From: Aquimarina sp. RZ0
GTDB lineage: Bacteria; Bacteroidota; Bacteroidia; Flavobacteriales; Flavobacteriaceae
NCBI RefSeq assembly: GCF_008370685.1
Contig: NZ_VTZU01000016.1
Location: 36,421 to 100,420, forward strand
DNA length: 64,000 nt
Direction of reading: 5' to 3'
Part shown: piece by piece, positions 19,257-28,901 of the stretch
How the letters are laid out: each line of letters opens with the position of its first letter
How positions within the stretch are numbered: position 1 is the stretch's first letter
Notes under the pieces: model-generated
Databases searched by the model: none
Seen by the model: the letters and a program-made list of their open reading frames with translations, nothing else
Told to the model about the DNA's origin: nothing
Made by a program: the position numbers and the translations under genes

Positions 19257-19429
19257 ATCTACTAAAATTATTTCTTTTTGTCCCATATTTCAAAATAAAA
19301 CACGTCAATAGTGCTGCGACCTCTTAATTTTCTTTATCGACTGAATCAAAAATAATTAAATTCAGTTAACAGTACTATTGTCTGATGCTTGTATAAAAAG
19401 ATATTTATAAGCATTGTTTTTTCTAATTT

Positions 19430-19518
19430 GGGCGTGACCACAAGGGTCGGGCTATCCACTTTTACGCCTCGCACCTCCTGATGTCGGGCTGTGGGGTAAC
19501 CGTTACTATCCCTCACGC
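19430..19518. repeat. GC-rich repeat-like element GGGCGTGA...CCCTCACGC
   Basis: An 89-bp block of clearly higher G+C, bounded by GGGCGTGA and its near complement CCCTCACGC, with internal GGTCGGGC and GTCGGGCTGTGG. From memory it resembles an interspersed repeat frequent in flavobacterial intergenic regions; no second copy is in this window. The sequences around it (19257-19429 and 19519-19662) show nothing. Confidence 0.55.
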
Positions 19519-19662
19519 ATACTTTTGAGGTTATTACAGAAAAAACAGCAATTTTTATATTTATTCAAAAAATAGCGTCTAAATCCAGGATAGATTGTTT
19601 TTTTTAAACAGAAACATTCGTTTTTCTATGAAATTACTACTCCCTTTTTGAAGATTAACAAG

Positions 19663-19670
19663 TACATTTG
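19663..19670 (+). promoter_or_regulatory. Candidate -7 box (TACATTTG) of aroC
   Basis: A full match to TAnnTTTG, placed so that transcription would start a few bases before the ATG at 19686. It overlaps the in-frame TTG at 19668, which argues that the TTG is not the start codon. Confidence 0.45.
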
Positions 19671-19685
19671 TTAAAAATTTTTTTA

Positions 19686-20750
19686 ATGGCAGGAAATACA
19701 TTTGGAAACCTATTTAAGGTAACCACTTTTGGAGAATCTCATGGAGTTGCAATAGGCGGGATCATTGATGGATGTCCTTCTGGAGTAAAATTAGATTTAG
19801 AAGCGATACAAGCAGAATTGGATCGCCGCAAACCAGGGCAGTCTGCCATTGTTACCCAGCGTAAAGAACCGGATACTGTAGAATTTTATTCAGGAATTTT
19901 TGAAGAAGTGACTACAGGAACTCCCATCGGTTTTGTTATTAAAAATGCGAACCAAAAATCTAAAGATTATTCTCATATAAAAGATTCCTACAGACCATCA
20001 CACGCAGATTATACCTATGATCAAAAATATGGAATACGAGATTATAGAGGTGGCGGACGCTCATCAGCTCGAGAAACTGCGAGTAGAGTGGTAGCTGGGG
20101 CGATTGCAAAACAGGTGCTTTCTGGAATCTCTTTTAATGCCTATGTAAGTGGAGTAGGAGCAATAAAACTGGATACACCGCATACAGAATTAGATTTTTC
20201 GTTAACCGAAAGTAATATCGTACGTTGCCCGGATACCGAAAAAGCTGCAGAAATGGAACAGTATATTAAGCAGATACGAAAAGAAGGAGATACGGTAGGA
20301 GGCATCGTAAGTTGTGCTATTTCTGGGGTGCCTGTTGGTTTAGGCGAACCAGTTTTTGATAAATTACATGCAGAATTAGGCAAAGCTATGCTATCAATCA
20401 ATGCCGTAAAAGGATTCGAATATGGTAGTGGTTTTGAGGGAGCAGCATTAAAAGGGAGTCAGCATAACGACCTTTTTAATCCAGATGGAACGACAAAAAC
20501 AAACCTTTCTGGAGGTATCCAGGGAGGAATTTCTAACGGGATGGATATCTATTTTAATGTAGCGTTTAAACCTGTAGCGACGATCATGCAAGATCAGGAA
20601 ACTATCAATAAGGAAGGTACTATGGTAAATATGCAAGGTAAAGGACGTCACGACCCATGTGTAGTGCCCAGAGCAGTGCCCATTGTAGAAGCAATGGCAG
20701 CGCTAGTCATCGTTGATTATTGGCTTATGAACCGTACAATAAAGAAGTAA
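19686..20750 (+). CDS. aroC: Chorismate synthase
   Basis: From the ATG at 19686 the product is 354 residues ([20 protein letters not shown]), the family's standard N-terminus; an in-frame TTG 18 bp upstream is unlikely. The enzyme uses reduced FMN to convert 5-enolpyruvylshikimate-3-phosphate to chorismate. Signatures are GESHG, the long RPSHADYTY...[21 protein letters not shown] segment and the C-terminal [23 protein letters not shown]. It stands alone with its own promoter box and a hairpin terminator; aroQ of the same pathway is at 34489 rather than adjacent. Confidence 0.96.
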   Translation: MAGNTFGNLFKVTTFGESHGVAIGGIIDGCPSGVKLDLEAIQAELDRRKPGQSAIVTQRKEPDTVEFYSGIFEEVTTGTPIGFVIKNANQKSKDYSHIKDSYRPSHADYTYDQKYGIRDYRGGGRSSARETASRVVAGAIAKQVLSGISFNAYVSGVGAIKLDTPHTELDFSLTESNIVRCPDTEKAAEMEQYIKQIRKEGDTVGGIVSCAISGVPVGLGEPVFDKLHAELGKAMLSINAVKGFEYGSGFEGAALKGSQHNDLFNPDGTTKTNLSGGIQGGISNGMDIYFNVAFKPVATIMQDQETINKEGTMVNMQGKGRHDPCVVPRAVPIVEAMAALVIVDYWLMNRTIKK

Positions 20751-20772
20751 ACTATAGAAATATAGTTAATAT

Positions 20773-20804
20773 AACGGTAATCTTAGTAAGGTTACCGTTT
20801 TTTT
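20773..20804 (+). terminator. Rho-independent terminator of aroC
   Basis: The stem AACGGTAA/TTACCGTT encloses a 12-nt, partly pairable loop and is followed by a run of T, 22 bp after the aroC stop codon. Confidence 0.75.
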
Positions 20805-20855
20805 ATATTTAATTTATACCTTCGATTTTTTGTATCCAAAAACTACATAATTCAC

Positions 20856-22178
20856 ATGAAGAAGCTTGCATTACATTGGCAAATTATGATCGGAATGATC
20901 ACTGGGATCATATTCGGATTTTTAATGACACAATTTTCCTGGGGAAAAGGATTTACAGGAGATTGGATAGCACCCTTGGGAACTATTTTTGTAAACCTTC
21001 TGAAATTAATAGCTGTTCCCTTGATTTTAGCTTCATTAATTAAAGGGATTTCTGATCTAAAAGATATTTCGAAATTTAAAGCCATTGGCGGTCGCACTAT
21101 TATTATTTATATTTTGACAACCGTTATTGCGATTACCATCGGATTAGTACTAGTTAATCTAATAAAACCAGGTAATGGTATTACATCAGAAACGATTGAA
21201 AAATTAACAACAGAATATGCGAGCAGTGCTAAAATTTCAGAGCGTATTGCAGAAGCAGGCAGACAAAAAGAAAGTGGACCGTTACAATTTGTAGTGGATA
21301 TGGTACCACAAAACGCAATGGCTGCTATGAGTAATAATAAGCTGATGCTTCAGGTAATATTCTTTGCGATATTTCTAGGGATTTGTATGCTTTTGATCAA
21401 GGAAGAACAATCTGAGCCATTAAAAAAATTCTTTGATAGCCTCAATGAGGTTGTACTTAAAATGGTCGATCTCATCATGCTTACAGCTCCCTATGCCGTA
21501 TTTGCCTTGTTAGCAAATGTAGTAGTTACTTCAGACGATCCTGATATCTTGCTAGCGTTATTGCGATATGCTGGTGTCGTAGTCTTTGGATTAGCTTTAA
21601 TGATTTTGTTTTACTGTGTTTTGGTGTCTGTCATTACAAAAAAATCTCCATTATGGTTTTTAAAACAAATCAGCCCGGCCCAGTTATTGGCCTTTTCTAC
21701 AAGTTCTAGTGCAGCAACACTTCCCGTTACTATGGAAAGAGTAGAAGAACATATTGGTGTAGATAAAGAAGTTTCTAGTTTTGTATTACCAGTAGGAGCT
21801 ACTATTAATATGGATGGGACTAGTCTATATCAGGCCGTAGCTTCTGTTTTTATTATGCAGGTATTATGGCCGGAAGGATTAACTTTTAGTAATCAGCTCA
21901 CTATTGTATTAACTGCATTACTGGCTTCAATTGGTTCTGCAGCCGTTCCCGGTGCCGGGATGGTGATGTTAGTAATTGTTTTAGAAGCTATTGGTTTTCC
22001 GTCTGATAAACTACCTATTGGATTAGCATTGATATTTGCTGTAGATAGACCATTAGATATGTTGCGTACTACTATTAATGTAACAGGAGATGCTACTGTT
22101 TCTATGATTGTTGCCAAATCTGTTGGGAAATTAGGAAATCCCAAAGTAAAGGATTGGGATGATAATTATACTGGCTGA
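20856..22178 (+). CDS. Dicarboxylate/amino acid:cation symporter (DAACS/GltP family)
   Basis: A 440-residue inner-membrane transporter of the glutamate/aspartate/C4-dicarboxylate family. Diagnostic segments are the serine-rich reentrant loop AFSTSSSAATLPVTM (about 283-297), NMDGTSLYQAVASVF (about 315-329, cation/substrate site) and the second reentrant loop ASIGSAAVPGAGMVML, followed by DRPLDMLRTTINVTGD with the substrate-binding Arg and Asp/Asn. The gene is convergent with a LysR regulator, 25 bp away. Whether it imports glutamate, aspartate or succinate cannot be decided. Confidence 0.92.
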   Translation: MKKLALHWQIMIGMITGIIFGFLMTQFSWGKGFTGDWIAPLGTIFVNLLKLIAVPLILASLIKGISDLKDISKFKAIGGRTIIIYILTTVIAITIGLVLVNLIKPGNGITSETIEKLTTEYASSAKISERIAEAGRQKESGPLQFVVDMVPQNAMAAMSNNKLMLQVIFFAIFLGICMLLIKEEQSEPLKKFFDSLNEVVLKMVDLIMLTAPYAVFALLANVVVTSDDPDILLALLRYAGVVVFGLALMILFYCVLVSVITKKSPLWFLKQISPAQLLAFSTSSSAATLPVTMERVEEHIGVDKEVSSFVLPVGATINMDGTSLYQAVASVFIMQVLWPEGLTFSNQLTIVLTALLASIGSAAVPGAGMVMLVIVLEAIGFPSDKLPIGLALIFAVDRPLDMLRTTINVTGDATVSMIVAKSVGKLGNPKVKDWDDNYTG

Positions 22179-22203
22179 TTTTTGTTATAGGTCTAAAACG
22201 TCG

Positions 22204-23085
22204 TCAATGACCCTTCCAGTTTTTTAATAACTCAAAAAGAGCAGGGTATTCTTTCTCTCGTTCCTGATCCCACATCATGGTAAGTTTTGCTTTTTGTTTG
22301 ATATTTTTTAATTCTATACTTTTTATCGGAAATTCATGATCCCGAAGAGAAGAAATTGGTTCCAGAGAAATACCAATACCAGCTTCTACCAATCTAAAAC
22401 TTGTGCTGGCAGAATCTGTTTCATGAACTACTTTTGGTTTAAAACCAGCATCTGTGCATATTGATTCTACAATCTGTACATAGTTGGGACCATCAGTTCT
22501 AGAGGGAAAAATAAATTCTTCTTTAGAAAAAATAGAGAAATTCTGATAGTTTTCCTGATTCACAGGATGTTTTTTAGGTAATAAGATTACAAAATTATCA
22601 ATATGAAGTACTTTGTGTTTTAAATTACCGGGAACCAGAGGATTTGTAGCAAAACTTATATCTAATTCACCTTGCTGTAATGCCCAATACTGATCATGAT
22701 TATTCATCTCTTTTAAAATGGTTTTCAAACCGGGCATCTGTTGATGCATAGTTTTAAGAATTTTGGGTAAAATGGTTTGCATAATAGAATGAGTAAAACC
22801 GATTCTTATTTCACCAATTTGTCCATTGTGAATGTATGCTGTGTGTTTTGATATTCTTTCTATTTGTGTAATAAGCTTATCAGCTTCTTTTACAAAGTAT
22901 TGACCAGCTTTGGTAAGTATTACATTCCGCTTATTTCTCTGAAACAATAATGCGCCTATTTCACGCTCTATTTGCTTTATCTGCCTGCTCAGAGCAGGCT
23001 GAACAATATTTAGTTCTTCGGCAGCCCGGGTGAAGTTTAGTTTATCTGCCAGAACCAATATATTTTTTAATTGTTGTATATTCAT
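22204..23085 (-). CDS. LysR-family transcriptional regulator
   Basis: A 293-residue protein with an N-terminal winged helix-turn-helix (1-60, LKNILVLADKLNFTRAAEELNIVQPALSRQIKQIEREIG) and a LysR substrate-binding domain (about 88-290). It is divergent from the PLP decarboxylase at 23185 across a 99-bp gap that contains an inverted repeat and a -7 box. Autorepression plus control of the decarboxylase is the usual pattern for such pairs and is inferred here. Confidence 0.92.
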   Translation of the reverse strand: MNIQQLKNILVLADKLNFTRAAEELNIVQPALSRQIKQIEREIGALLFQRNKRNVILTKAGQYFVKEADKLITQIERISKHTAYIHNGQIGEIRIGFTHSIMQTILPKILKTMHQQMPGLKTILKEMNNHDQYWALQQGELDISFATNPLVPGNLKHKVLHIDNFVILLPKKHPVNQENYQNFSIFSKEEFIFPSRTDGPNYVQIVESICTDAGFKPKVVHETDSASTSFRLVEAGIGISLEPISSLRDHEFPIKSIELKNIKQKAKLTMMWDQEREKEYPALFELLKNWKGH

Positions 23086-23098
23086 TTATGCATTTTTG

Positions 23099-23139
23099 TT
23101 ATTAATATATCAAAATTAAGTATTTTTTATTATTAATAA
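23099..23139. promoter_or_regulatory. Candidate LysR operator (TTATTAAT...ATTAATAA)
   Basis: An 8-bp perfect inverted repeat with a 25-bp centre in the divergent LysR/decarboxylase gap. It is AT-rich, so chance occurrence is possible; position is the main support. Confidence 0.35.
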
Positions 23140-23146
23140 AGCTGCT

Positions 23147-23154
23147 TAACTTTG
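23147..23154 (+). promoter_or_regulatory. Candidate -7 box (TAACTTTG) of the decarboxylase
   Basis: A full match to TAnnTTTG, 30 bp before the ATG at 23185. No clear TTG at -33, as expected of a promoter needing an activator. Confidence 0.4.
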
Positions 23155-23184
23155 ATGAATTAGAAAAACTAAAGAGTAACAGAT

Positions 23185-24648
23185 ATGAAAGATGTAGTTG
23201 ACAATTATGAGGTGTTAAAAAAGGTATACGATCCGTCTGATTTCAGGAAATTAGGACATCAGGTGATTGATTTATTAGCAGACCATTTGGAGAAGGTTCA
23301 ATCGGATATAGAGCAACCAGTACTGAAATACAAAACACCTACTGATGAACTTAAATATTGGCAGGAAGACTTTTCTTCTTCTGATTCTGAAATGCTGGAT
23401 TTTTTTAAGAATATAATAGCGCATTCTACTCATGTACACCATCCCAGATGTATGGGGCATCAACTGGCAGTTCCTTCTTTTATAGCAGCTTTATCCGGAT
23501 TGGTATCTGATTTACTAAGTAATGGAACTGGAGTTTATGAAATGGGAATGGCATCAAACGCGCTAGAAAAGATTGTAACAGATTTTGTCGCCGGGTATAT
23601 TGGTTATGATGAACACGCATCAGGGTTTCTGACCTCTGGCGGGACATTAGCAAATCTGACGGCGCTATTGGCTGCCCGAAAAGCAAAAGCGCCGAATGCT
23701 GTCTGGGAAAATGGTCATCAGGAAAAGTTAGCAGTCATGGTATCCGAAGAAGCACATTATTGCATTGATCGCGCCGCAAGAATATTAGGTTTTGGGAGTG
23801 AAGGTATTATAAAAGTACCCGTAAATAATTCTTTTCAGATAGAAACCACTCTTTTAGAAACATATTTACAAAAAGCAAAAGCAAAAGACATACGTGTGAT
23901 AGCTGTTATTGGTTGTGCTTCATCTACTGCTACGGGTTCTTATGATGACTTAAATGCATTAGCAGATTTTGCAGATAAGAATGATTTGTGGTTTCACGTA
24001 GATGGCGCACACGGAGGAGGAGTTGCATTTTCTAAGCAGTATTCATACTTAGTCAAAGGTATTAATCGTGCCGATTCTGTAGTTATTGATTTTCATAAGA
24101 TGTTAATGATTCCAGCACTAAACACTGCATTAGTTTTTAAGCATGGAGAGAATTCATATAAAACTTTTCAGCAAAAAGCTCAGTATTTATGGGATTCACA
24201 GCATTCTCAAGAGTGGTATAATTCAGGGAAGCGTACTTTTGAATGCACAAAATTGATGATGTCTGTCAAAGTCTATTCTGTTATAAAAATGTATGGAAAA
24301 GATATTTTTGAGAAAAATATTGACAGGCTTTATGGTTTGGCTAAAACCTTTGCTGCCATTCTCTTAGAACAAACTGATTTTGATCTGGCGATTACCCCTC
24401 AATCAAATATCATTAATTTTAGATTTATTGGTAGTAAAGCAGGTTTGGAAGAAATCAATCTTCTCAATGCTACCATACGCGATACTTTAATTGAATCAGG
24501 GGCATTTTATATTGTACAAACAATGATAGGAGGAAGGCGTTATCTCCGGACAACTATTATGAACCCAATGACTACCGAGACAGATTTTATTACACTTTTG
24601 GATAGAATAAAGGATATAGTTTCAGAATTAAAAAAGGGATATCGATAA
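23185..24648 (+). CDS. PLP-dependent group II decarboxylase (diaminobutyrate/aromatic-acid decarboxylase-like)
   Basis: A 487-residue fold-type I PLP enzyme of the glutamate/tyrosine/2,4-diaminobutyrate decarboxylase group. SGGTLANLTALLAAR (about 152-166) binds the cofactor phosphate, D273 in FHVDGAHGGG pairs with the pyridine nitrogen, and K305 in IDFHKM is the Schiff-base lysine (family pattern D-x-HK). The closest recognised pattern is L-2,4-diaminobutyrate decarboxylase, whose products feed siderophore or polyamine synthesis, but substrate prediction from motifs is unsafe. The divergent LysR gene probably controls it. Confidence 0.85.
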   Translation: MKDVVDNYEVLKKVYDPSDFRKLGHQVIDLLADHLEKVQSDIEQPVLKYKTPTDELKYWQEDFSSSDSEMLDFFKNIIAHSTHVHHPRCMGHQLAVPSFIAALSGLVSDLLSNGTGVYEMGMASNALEKIVTDFVAGYIGYDEHASGFLTSGGTLANLTALLAARKAKAPNAVWENGHQEKLAVMVSEEAHYCIDRAARILGFGSEGIIKVPVNNSFQIETTLLETYLQKAKAKDIRVIAVIGCASSTATGSYDDLNALADFADKNDLWFHVDGAHGGGVAFSKQYSYLVKGINRADSVVIDFHKMLMIPALNTALVFKHGENSYKTFQQKAQYLWDSQHSQEWYNSGKRTFECTKLMMSVKVYSVIKMYGKDIFEKNIDRLYGLAKTFAAILLEQTDFDLAITPQSNIINFRFIGSKAGLEEINLLNATIRDTLIESGAFYIVQTMIGGRRYLRTTIMNPMTTETDFITLLDRIKDIVSELKKGYR

Positions 24649-24724
24649 GAATTAACATTTAATAACGCAACATGTAAAGATGATCGTCATCTAGTAGTAT
24701 ATACAAACTATTATATTTATTAAG

Positions 24725-25120
24725 ATGAATCGTATTTATATTTTATTGCTTTCAATCATACTCGTAAGTTGTAGTAATGATGATGATAGTCAAAGTCAAA
24801 CGAGTGCTCTAAACGGCGAATGGAATTTAGTAAATATCACCGGGGGATTTATAGGAATGGATCAGGATTTTGAGAAAGGAATCATCGTTTGGAATTTTAA
24901 TGAGTCTACCCAAAAGGTAACTATTACTAATAATAGTACAATAGATGGAGTATATAATGGCTTGCCATCTGGAACTTATCCATATGCAATAAGTGCACCA
25001 GCAGATGCAGATGAACTTATTGTAAATGAAAATAGCTTAGGTTTTTTAGAATTAACTTCTAATAGTTTTTCTGTTAGCGAACAGTTCGGAGATGGGTTTA
25101 CGATAAAATTTGAAAGATAA
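24725..25120 (+). CDS. Small lipoprotein, lipocalin-like
   Basis: A 131-residue protein with lipoprotein signal (lipobox LVSC, Cys16) and acidic SNDDDSQSQ after the cysteine, consistent with surface export. The remainder (LNGEWNLVNITGGFIG...VWNFNESTQKVTITN) has the GxW start and alternating strands of small lipocalin-like domains. No ligand can be proposed. It follows the decarboxylase by 76 bp and converges on the T9SS gene. Confidence 0.6.
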   Translation: MNRIYILLLSIILVSCSNDDDSQSQTSALNGEWNLVNITGGFIGMDQDFEKGIIVWNFNESTQKVTITNNSTIDGVYNGLPSGTYPYAISAPADADELIVNENSLGFLELTSNSFSVSEQFGDGFTIKFER

Positions 25121-25299
25121 TATACATTAGTATGATCATTTTTTCTTTAGGAGCTACTAGAGAAAAAAAGTTTAAAACAATTTCGCTAATACTCAATAGT
25201 GTTAGTATACGGATTTAATGTTAAACCTGGCTTGTCTCAATTTTTTTATAAACTAACTTCATTGAACAAGCCCAATCAGACAGTGATTGAGCTGTAAGA

Positions 25300-25333
25300 A
25301 AATAGGTATGCGCCAAAACGTACATACCTATTT
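25300..25333. terminator. Hairpin terminator between convergent genes
   Basis: An 11-bp stem AAATAGGTATG/CATACCTATTT with a 12-nt loop, lying between the lipoprotein and the T9SS gene at 25403. A/T ends could serve both directions. Confidence 0.65.
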
Positions 25334-25402
25334 ATCTATCTATAAACAACTTTTCTCTCATTACTTTACAAATAAATCTTTCCTTACACTTCATTAATTC
25401 AC

Positions 25403-28300
25403 TTATCTGATTAAAGTAAAATGGCTGCGATATTTTTCAGATCTGTCTTTTAGCTCTGCAGTAAACCAGTAATCTGTAGCAGGTAAGGGAACACCTTTAT
25501 AAGTTCCATCCCATCCTTTTTCATTAGGATCTAATTGTTTTAATAATTTTCCATATCGATCAAAAATATAGATATCCATCGCAGGTATTTCAAAATCGCC
25601 AATTACATTCCAGAAATCGTTAAATCCATCATTATTAGGTGTGAAAAAATTAGGAAAACCTAAGACAAATATTATTTCCGTAATAGCACCACAGTCATTA
25701 CCACCAGAGACCGTTACTTCATGGACACCCAGGGAAACATTATCAAACCTGTTACTTTCCTGAAAAGCACCTCCATCCAAAGAGAATTCAAAAGGTCCTT
25801 CTCCAGTTACATTTGCTAGAATTCCATTATTTTGAGAAAAGACACCTTCTGTTAATGATAATATTAAATTTTCGGGTCCACTATCAAATACTACAGTAAC
25901 TGATGCTTCTTCCGTACAGCCAGAGGTTATATCCGTATATAATACATCATAGGTTCCGGGTTCTCTAGCAGTAATCAGAGGAGCCACTTCTCCTGTTATT
26001 GGGACACCTTCGAGCATCCAAACAAAAGTATACTGAGTAGCATCCAGTTCAGTAGTAATGATTGGGTACTCAAATCCTTCTACAGGAGCTCCATTTTGAT
26101 CAACGCAGATAGTTTTTGGATTGTCTAATGTTATTTGAGGGCAGCTACAATCAGGTGTCATTACTGTTAATGTAGAAGAGCAGGAAGCAAGGTTGGTAGC
26201 ATTTGCAGTAATTTCAATAGCGGTTCCTTGTGGGATGTTAAAAATTCTATTGCCATCAGAATCAACCTCTCCAGCAGTAGTTGTTATATTACTTTCAGTA
26301 TCTACATCATAGATTACTTCATAAGTAGTATCAGTACAGTTCGTGCTGATGAGTGTTATTGTGGGCAATACTACCGTATTGACAGTTACAGTTGCCTGAT
26401 CTGTTCCACAATCATTTTCTGATGTTACAGTATAAGTATATACTCCTGCGGTATCAGTTGCAGGATCAAAAACACCTGCTCCACTTGTTAGTAGTGGATC
26501 CCAGCTTCCTCCAGTATCTGGTGTGCCTTCTAATATGGTAAAAAGATCTATGGTCGTATCATTCGCACAAATATCTATAGTTCCAGGCTCTCCCGCATTT
26601 AGGATAGGGGTGACAGTTACTGTTACAGTTGTTTCATCTGTACCACAATTATTTTCTGATGTGACCGTATAGGTATATACTCCAGCGGTATCTGTTGCAG
26701 GATCAAAAACACCTGTTCCACTTGTTAGTGGCGGACTCCAGATTCCTCCAGTGTCTGGTGTGCCACCGATAATCGTAAAAAGATCTGTAGTTGTTGCATT
26801 CGCACAGATATCTACAGTTCCGGGTTCTCCAGCATTTTGGATGGGAGTAATGGTAACAGTTACAGTTGCCTGATCAGTATTACATTCTCCAGGCGTTGAA
26901 TCGAATGAGTATGTATATACTCCTCCAAGGTCTACTGCAGGATCAAATACTCCGGTACCACTAGTTAAAGCTGGAGTCCAGCTTCCTCCGGTATCCGGTG
27001 TACCTCCTAATATTGTAAATAAGTCAATGCTGGTAGCAGATTCACATATATCTATAACACCATCAGTTCCGGCATCAGGAGCTGTTATATAGGTAACAAC
27101 AACATCAGCAGAATCAGGATCAGGACACAAAGTGCCTATAACGGTGTAGGTATATGTGCCAGGAGGATCAATTGCAGGGTCAAAAACTCCAGTTCCGCTT
27201 GTCAATGTAGGACTCCAAGTTCCACCAGTTGATGGCATATCACCCAATAGTGTAAATAGATCGATGGTAGTGGTACTACCAGCACAGATATCCAGAGTTC
27301 CATCCGCTCCTGCATTAGGGGAATCAGTACCTGTAACATCTATATCATCGGTTAATGTAACAAGATCTCCATTACAATTAGTGTATATAATTTCGGCAGT
27401 ATAGTTAGTATCTACTGTAGGACACACATTAATAGTTACAGTATTACCTATGTTATTTCCAGCATCATCAAACCAATTGATTTCATAGTTTGGGTCTCCA
27501 TTAGGAGTAAACCTCCAGGCTTCATTAGTTGTTTCCCAGGGGCTGTCAGAAGTATTTCTTCCAGGAGGCACATATGCAATATCTCCGGGGTTATTCTGAA
27601 TACCAATTACCGCATTACCCTGATTCCAGGTTGTACAAAAAGGTTTATCTTTTACATAAACTTCTATGACATTAGTAGTTTCATATAAAACAATTTGAGA
27701 GGTTGATTCAAATGCAACACAACTAGGGTCAAAATGAGTTAGATTGGCATAGGATACAACAAATGTTCTACAAGGAGAAGTACCTGTTAATTCCCAGGCA
27801 ATTTCGGGATTCGAACCAAGAATTGAGGGGTCAATGTCATGACCTACCCCAAAAATGTTGGCTTCTCCAAGTGCAGGAATTACATTATTAGGTATATCTT
27901 CATCGAATTGCCATTCGTTTGTAAGGTCTACTGGTTCTATCTCTAATCTTAGTACACCATTGGATCCAACCTGAATTTGGTTATACGTATCTCCAAAAAA
28001 ACAAAAATCAAATGGTAGGTCTATGACATCAGACCATATGTCATCAACGCCTATTCCTATAGGGTTGGCCAATCCTGTAAAAGGAAATGGAGGTGCATAT
28101 GTAATTGAAGAAACCTGGTATGAATCGGTCAAACCTGTCTCTAAAAATGTGGCTGTTAAGTCAGCGCATTTATTATCACAGTCTGTTGTTGTATCACCAT
28201 CAATATTTATATTAGGACAACCTGGAGCTTGAGAAAAACAATGAACCCCGGTAAAAATTAAAAAAAATAAAACGCTGTAATTTTTTAGAAATTTTTTCAT
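25403..28300 (-). CDS. Large secreted protein with T9SS type B sorting domain
   Basis: A 965-residue exported protein. After the signal peptide (to about residue 24) an N-terminal domain (about 25-275) contains the PFDFCFFGDTYNQIQVGSNGVLRL pattern seen in gliding/T9SS proteins. Four tandem domains of about 75-80 residues follow (about 325-640), each with DICA..T..DLFT-L-G-P-TGG-W and SG-GVFDP..D..G-YTYT. Then come a cysteine-bearing Ig-like region and the type B C-terminal domain FFTPNNDGFNDFW...IYIFDRYGKLL...YWFTAELKD, which directs export by T9SS and surface attachment. It is an adhesin-like surface protein by architecture. Its C-terminal half nearly duplicates that of the next gene. Confidence 0.88.
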   Translation of the reverse strand: MKKFLKNYSVLFFLIFTGVHCFSQAPGCPNINIDGDTTTDCDNKCADLTATFLETGLTDSYQVSSITYAPPFPFTGLANPIGIGVDDIWSDVIDLPFDFCFFGDTYNQIQVGSNGVLRLEIEPVDLTNEWQFDEDIPNNVIPALGEANIFGVGHDIDPSILGSNPEIAWELTGTSPCRTFVVSYANLTHFDPSCVAFESTSQIVLYETTNVIEVYVKDKPFCTTWNQGNAVIGIQNNPGDIAYVPPGRNTSDSPWETTNEAWRFTPNGDPNYEINWFDDAGNNIGNTVTINVCPTVDTNYTAEIIYTNCNGDLVTLTDDIDVTGTDSPNAGADGTLDICAGSTTTIDLFTLLGDMPSTGGTWSPTLTSGTGVFDPAIDPPGTYTYTVIGTLCPDPDSADVVVTYITAPDAGTDGVIDICESATSIDLFTILGGTPDTGGSWTPALTSGTGVFDPAVDLGGVYTYSFDSTPGECNTDQATVTVTITPIQNAGEPGTVDICANATTTDLFTIIGGTPDTGGIWSPPLTSGTGVFDPATDTAGVYTYTVTSENNCGTDETTVTVTVTPILNAGEPGTIDICANDTTIDLFTILEGTPDTGGSWDPLLTSGAGVFDPATDTAGVYTYTVTSENDCGTDQATVTVNTVVLPTITLISTNCTDTTYEVIYDVDTESNITTTAGEVDSDGNRIFNIPQGTAIEITANATNLASCSSTLTVMTPDCSCPQITLDNPKTICVDQNGAPVEGFEYPIITTELDATQYTFVWMLEGVPITGEVAPLITAREPGTYDVLYTDITSGCTEEASVTVVFDSGPENLILSLTEGVFSQNNGILANVTGEGPFEFSLDGGAFQESNRFDNVSLGVHEVTVSGGNDCGAITEIIFVLGFPNFFTPNNDGFNDFWNVIGDFEIPAMDIYIFDRYGKLLKQLDPNEKGWDGTYKGVPLPATDYWFTAELKDRSEKYRSHFTLIR

Positions 28301-28901
28301 CGGATATCTCTTATAAATTTTACAGGAATGACTGTTTTATTAAAGACTGAGGTCATAGGTTTTAAAGATGTCTTAGAGATGTTTTGTTTTAAAATGATTG
28401 GATTTTTCATAGGAATTAGTTTGGTGAAGTGTTGTTCTTTGTTTCAGAAAATGCTATTGGATAATAATCAAATTCATTGACTGATGAGATGGTGTTCTTA
28501 ATCTCGAATAATGGTTAAATAAAGCTAAAATGGTTTAATATGAACTTACTATTTGTTCCTTGTTGATGTCAAACCTAAAAATATCAATGTTGACTATATT
28601 GCTATTGTAATAGATGACTTCGGGTTCAGTATTTCTACATTTGTAGTACTTAATAATTATTTTTATACCAGTTTGATTTTATAAGTATAAAAGTGATTCT
28701 AAGAATACCTGACTAGATTAACTTATGTAAGATTTTCGTGAAAAAGGTGGTTGAATTGTAGGCATAAAGAGATTTTTTAGAGATTTTTGTTTTAATTAAT
28801 ATTGGGTTGATTAAATTATTGGTATTATTAGGTTTATATGTGGTTTGTTATGATATTTTGGTTTGTTTCATAAAAAGTATTTCTGGTTATTTGATGATTC
28901 A
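28301..28901. other. AT-rich intergenic gap between the two T9SS genes
   Basis: About 600 bp with stop codons in all frames and no repeat element, tRNA or hairpin that stands out. It probably holds the promoter of the 25403-28300 gene. Confidence 0.6.

Noticed and set aside
26385..27340. Regularly spaced DNA repeats that might suggest a CRISPR array
   Set aside because: Units of about 230 bp encode tandem protein domains in the T9SS gene; there are no short identical repeats with unique spacers.
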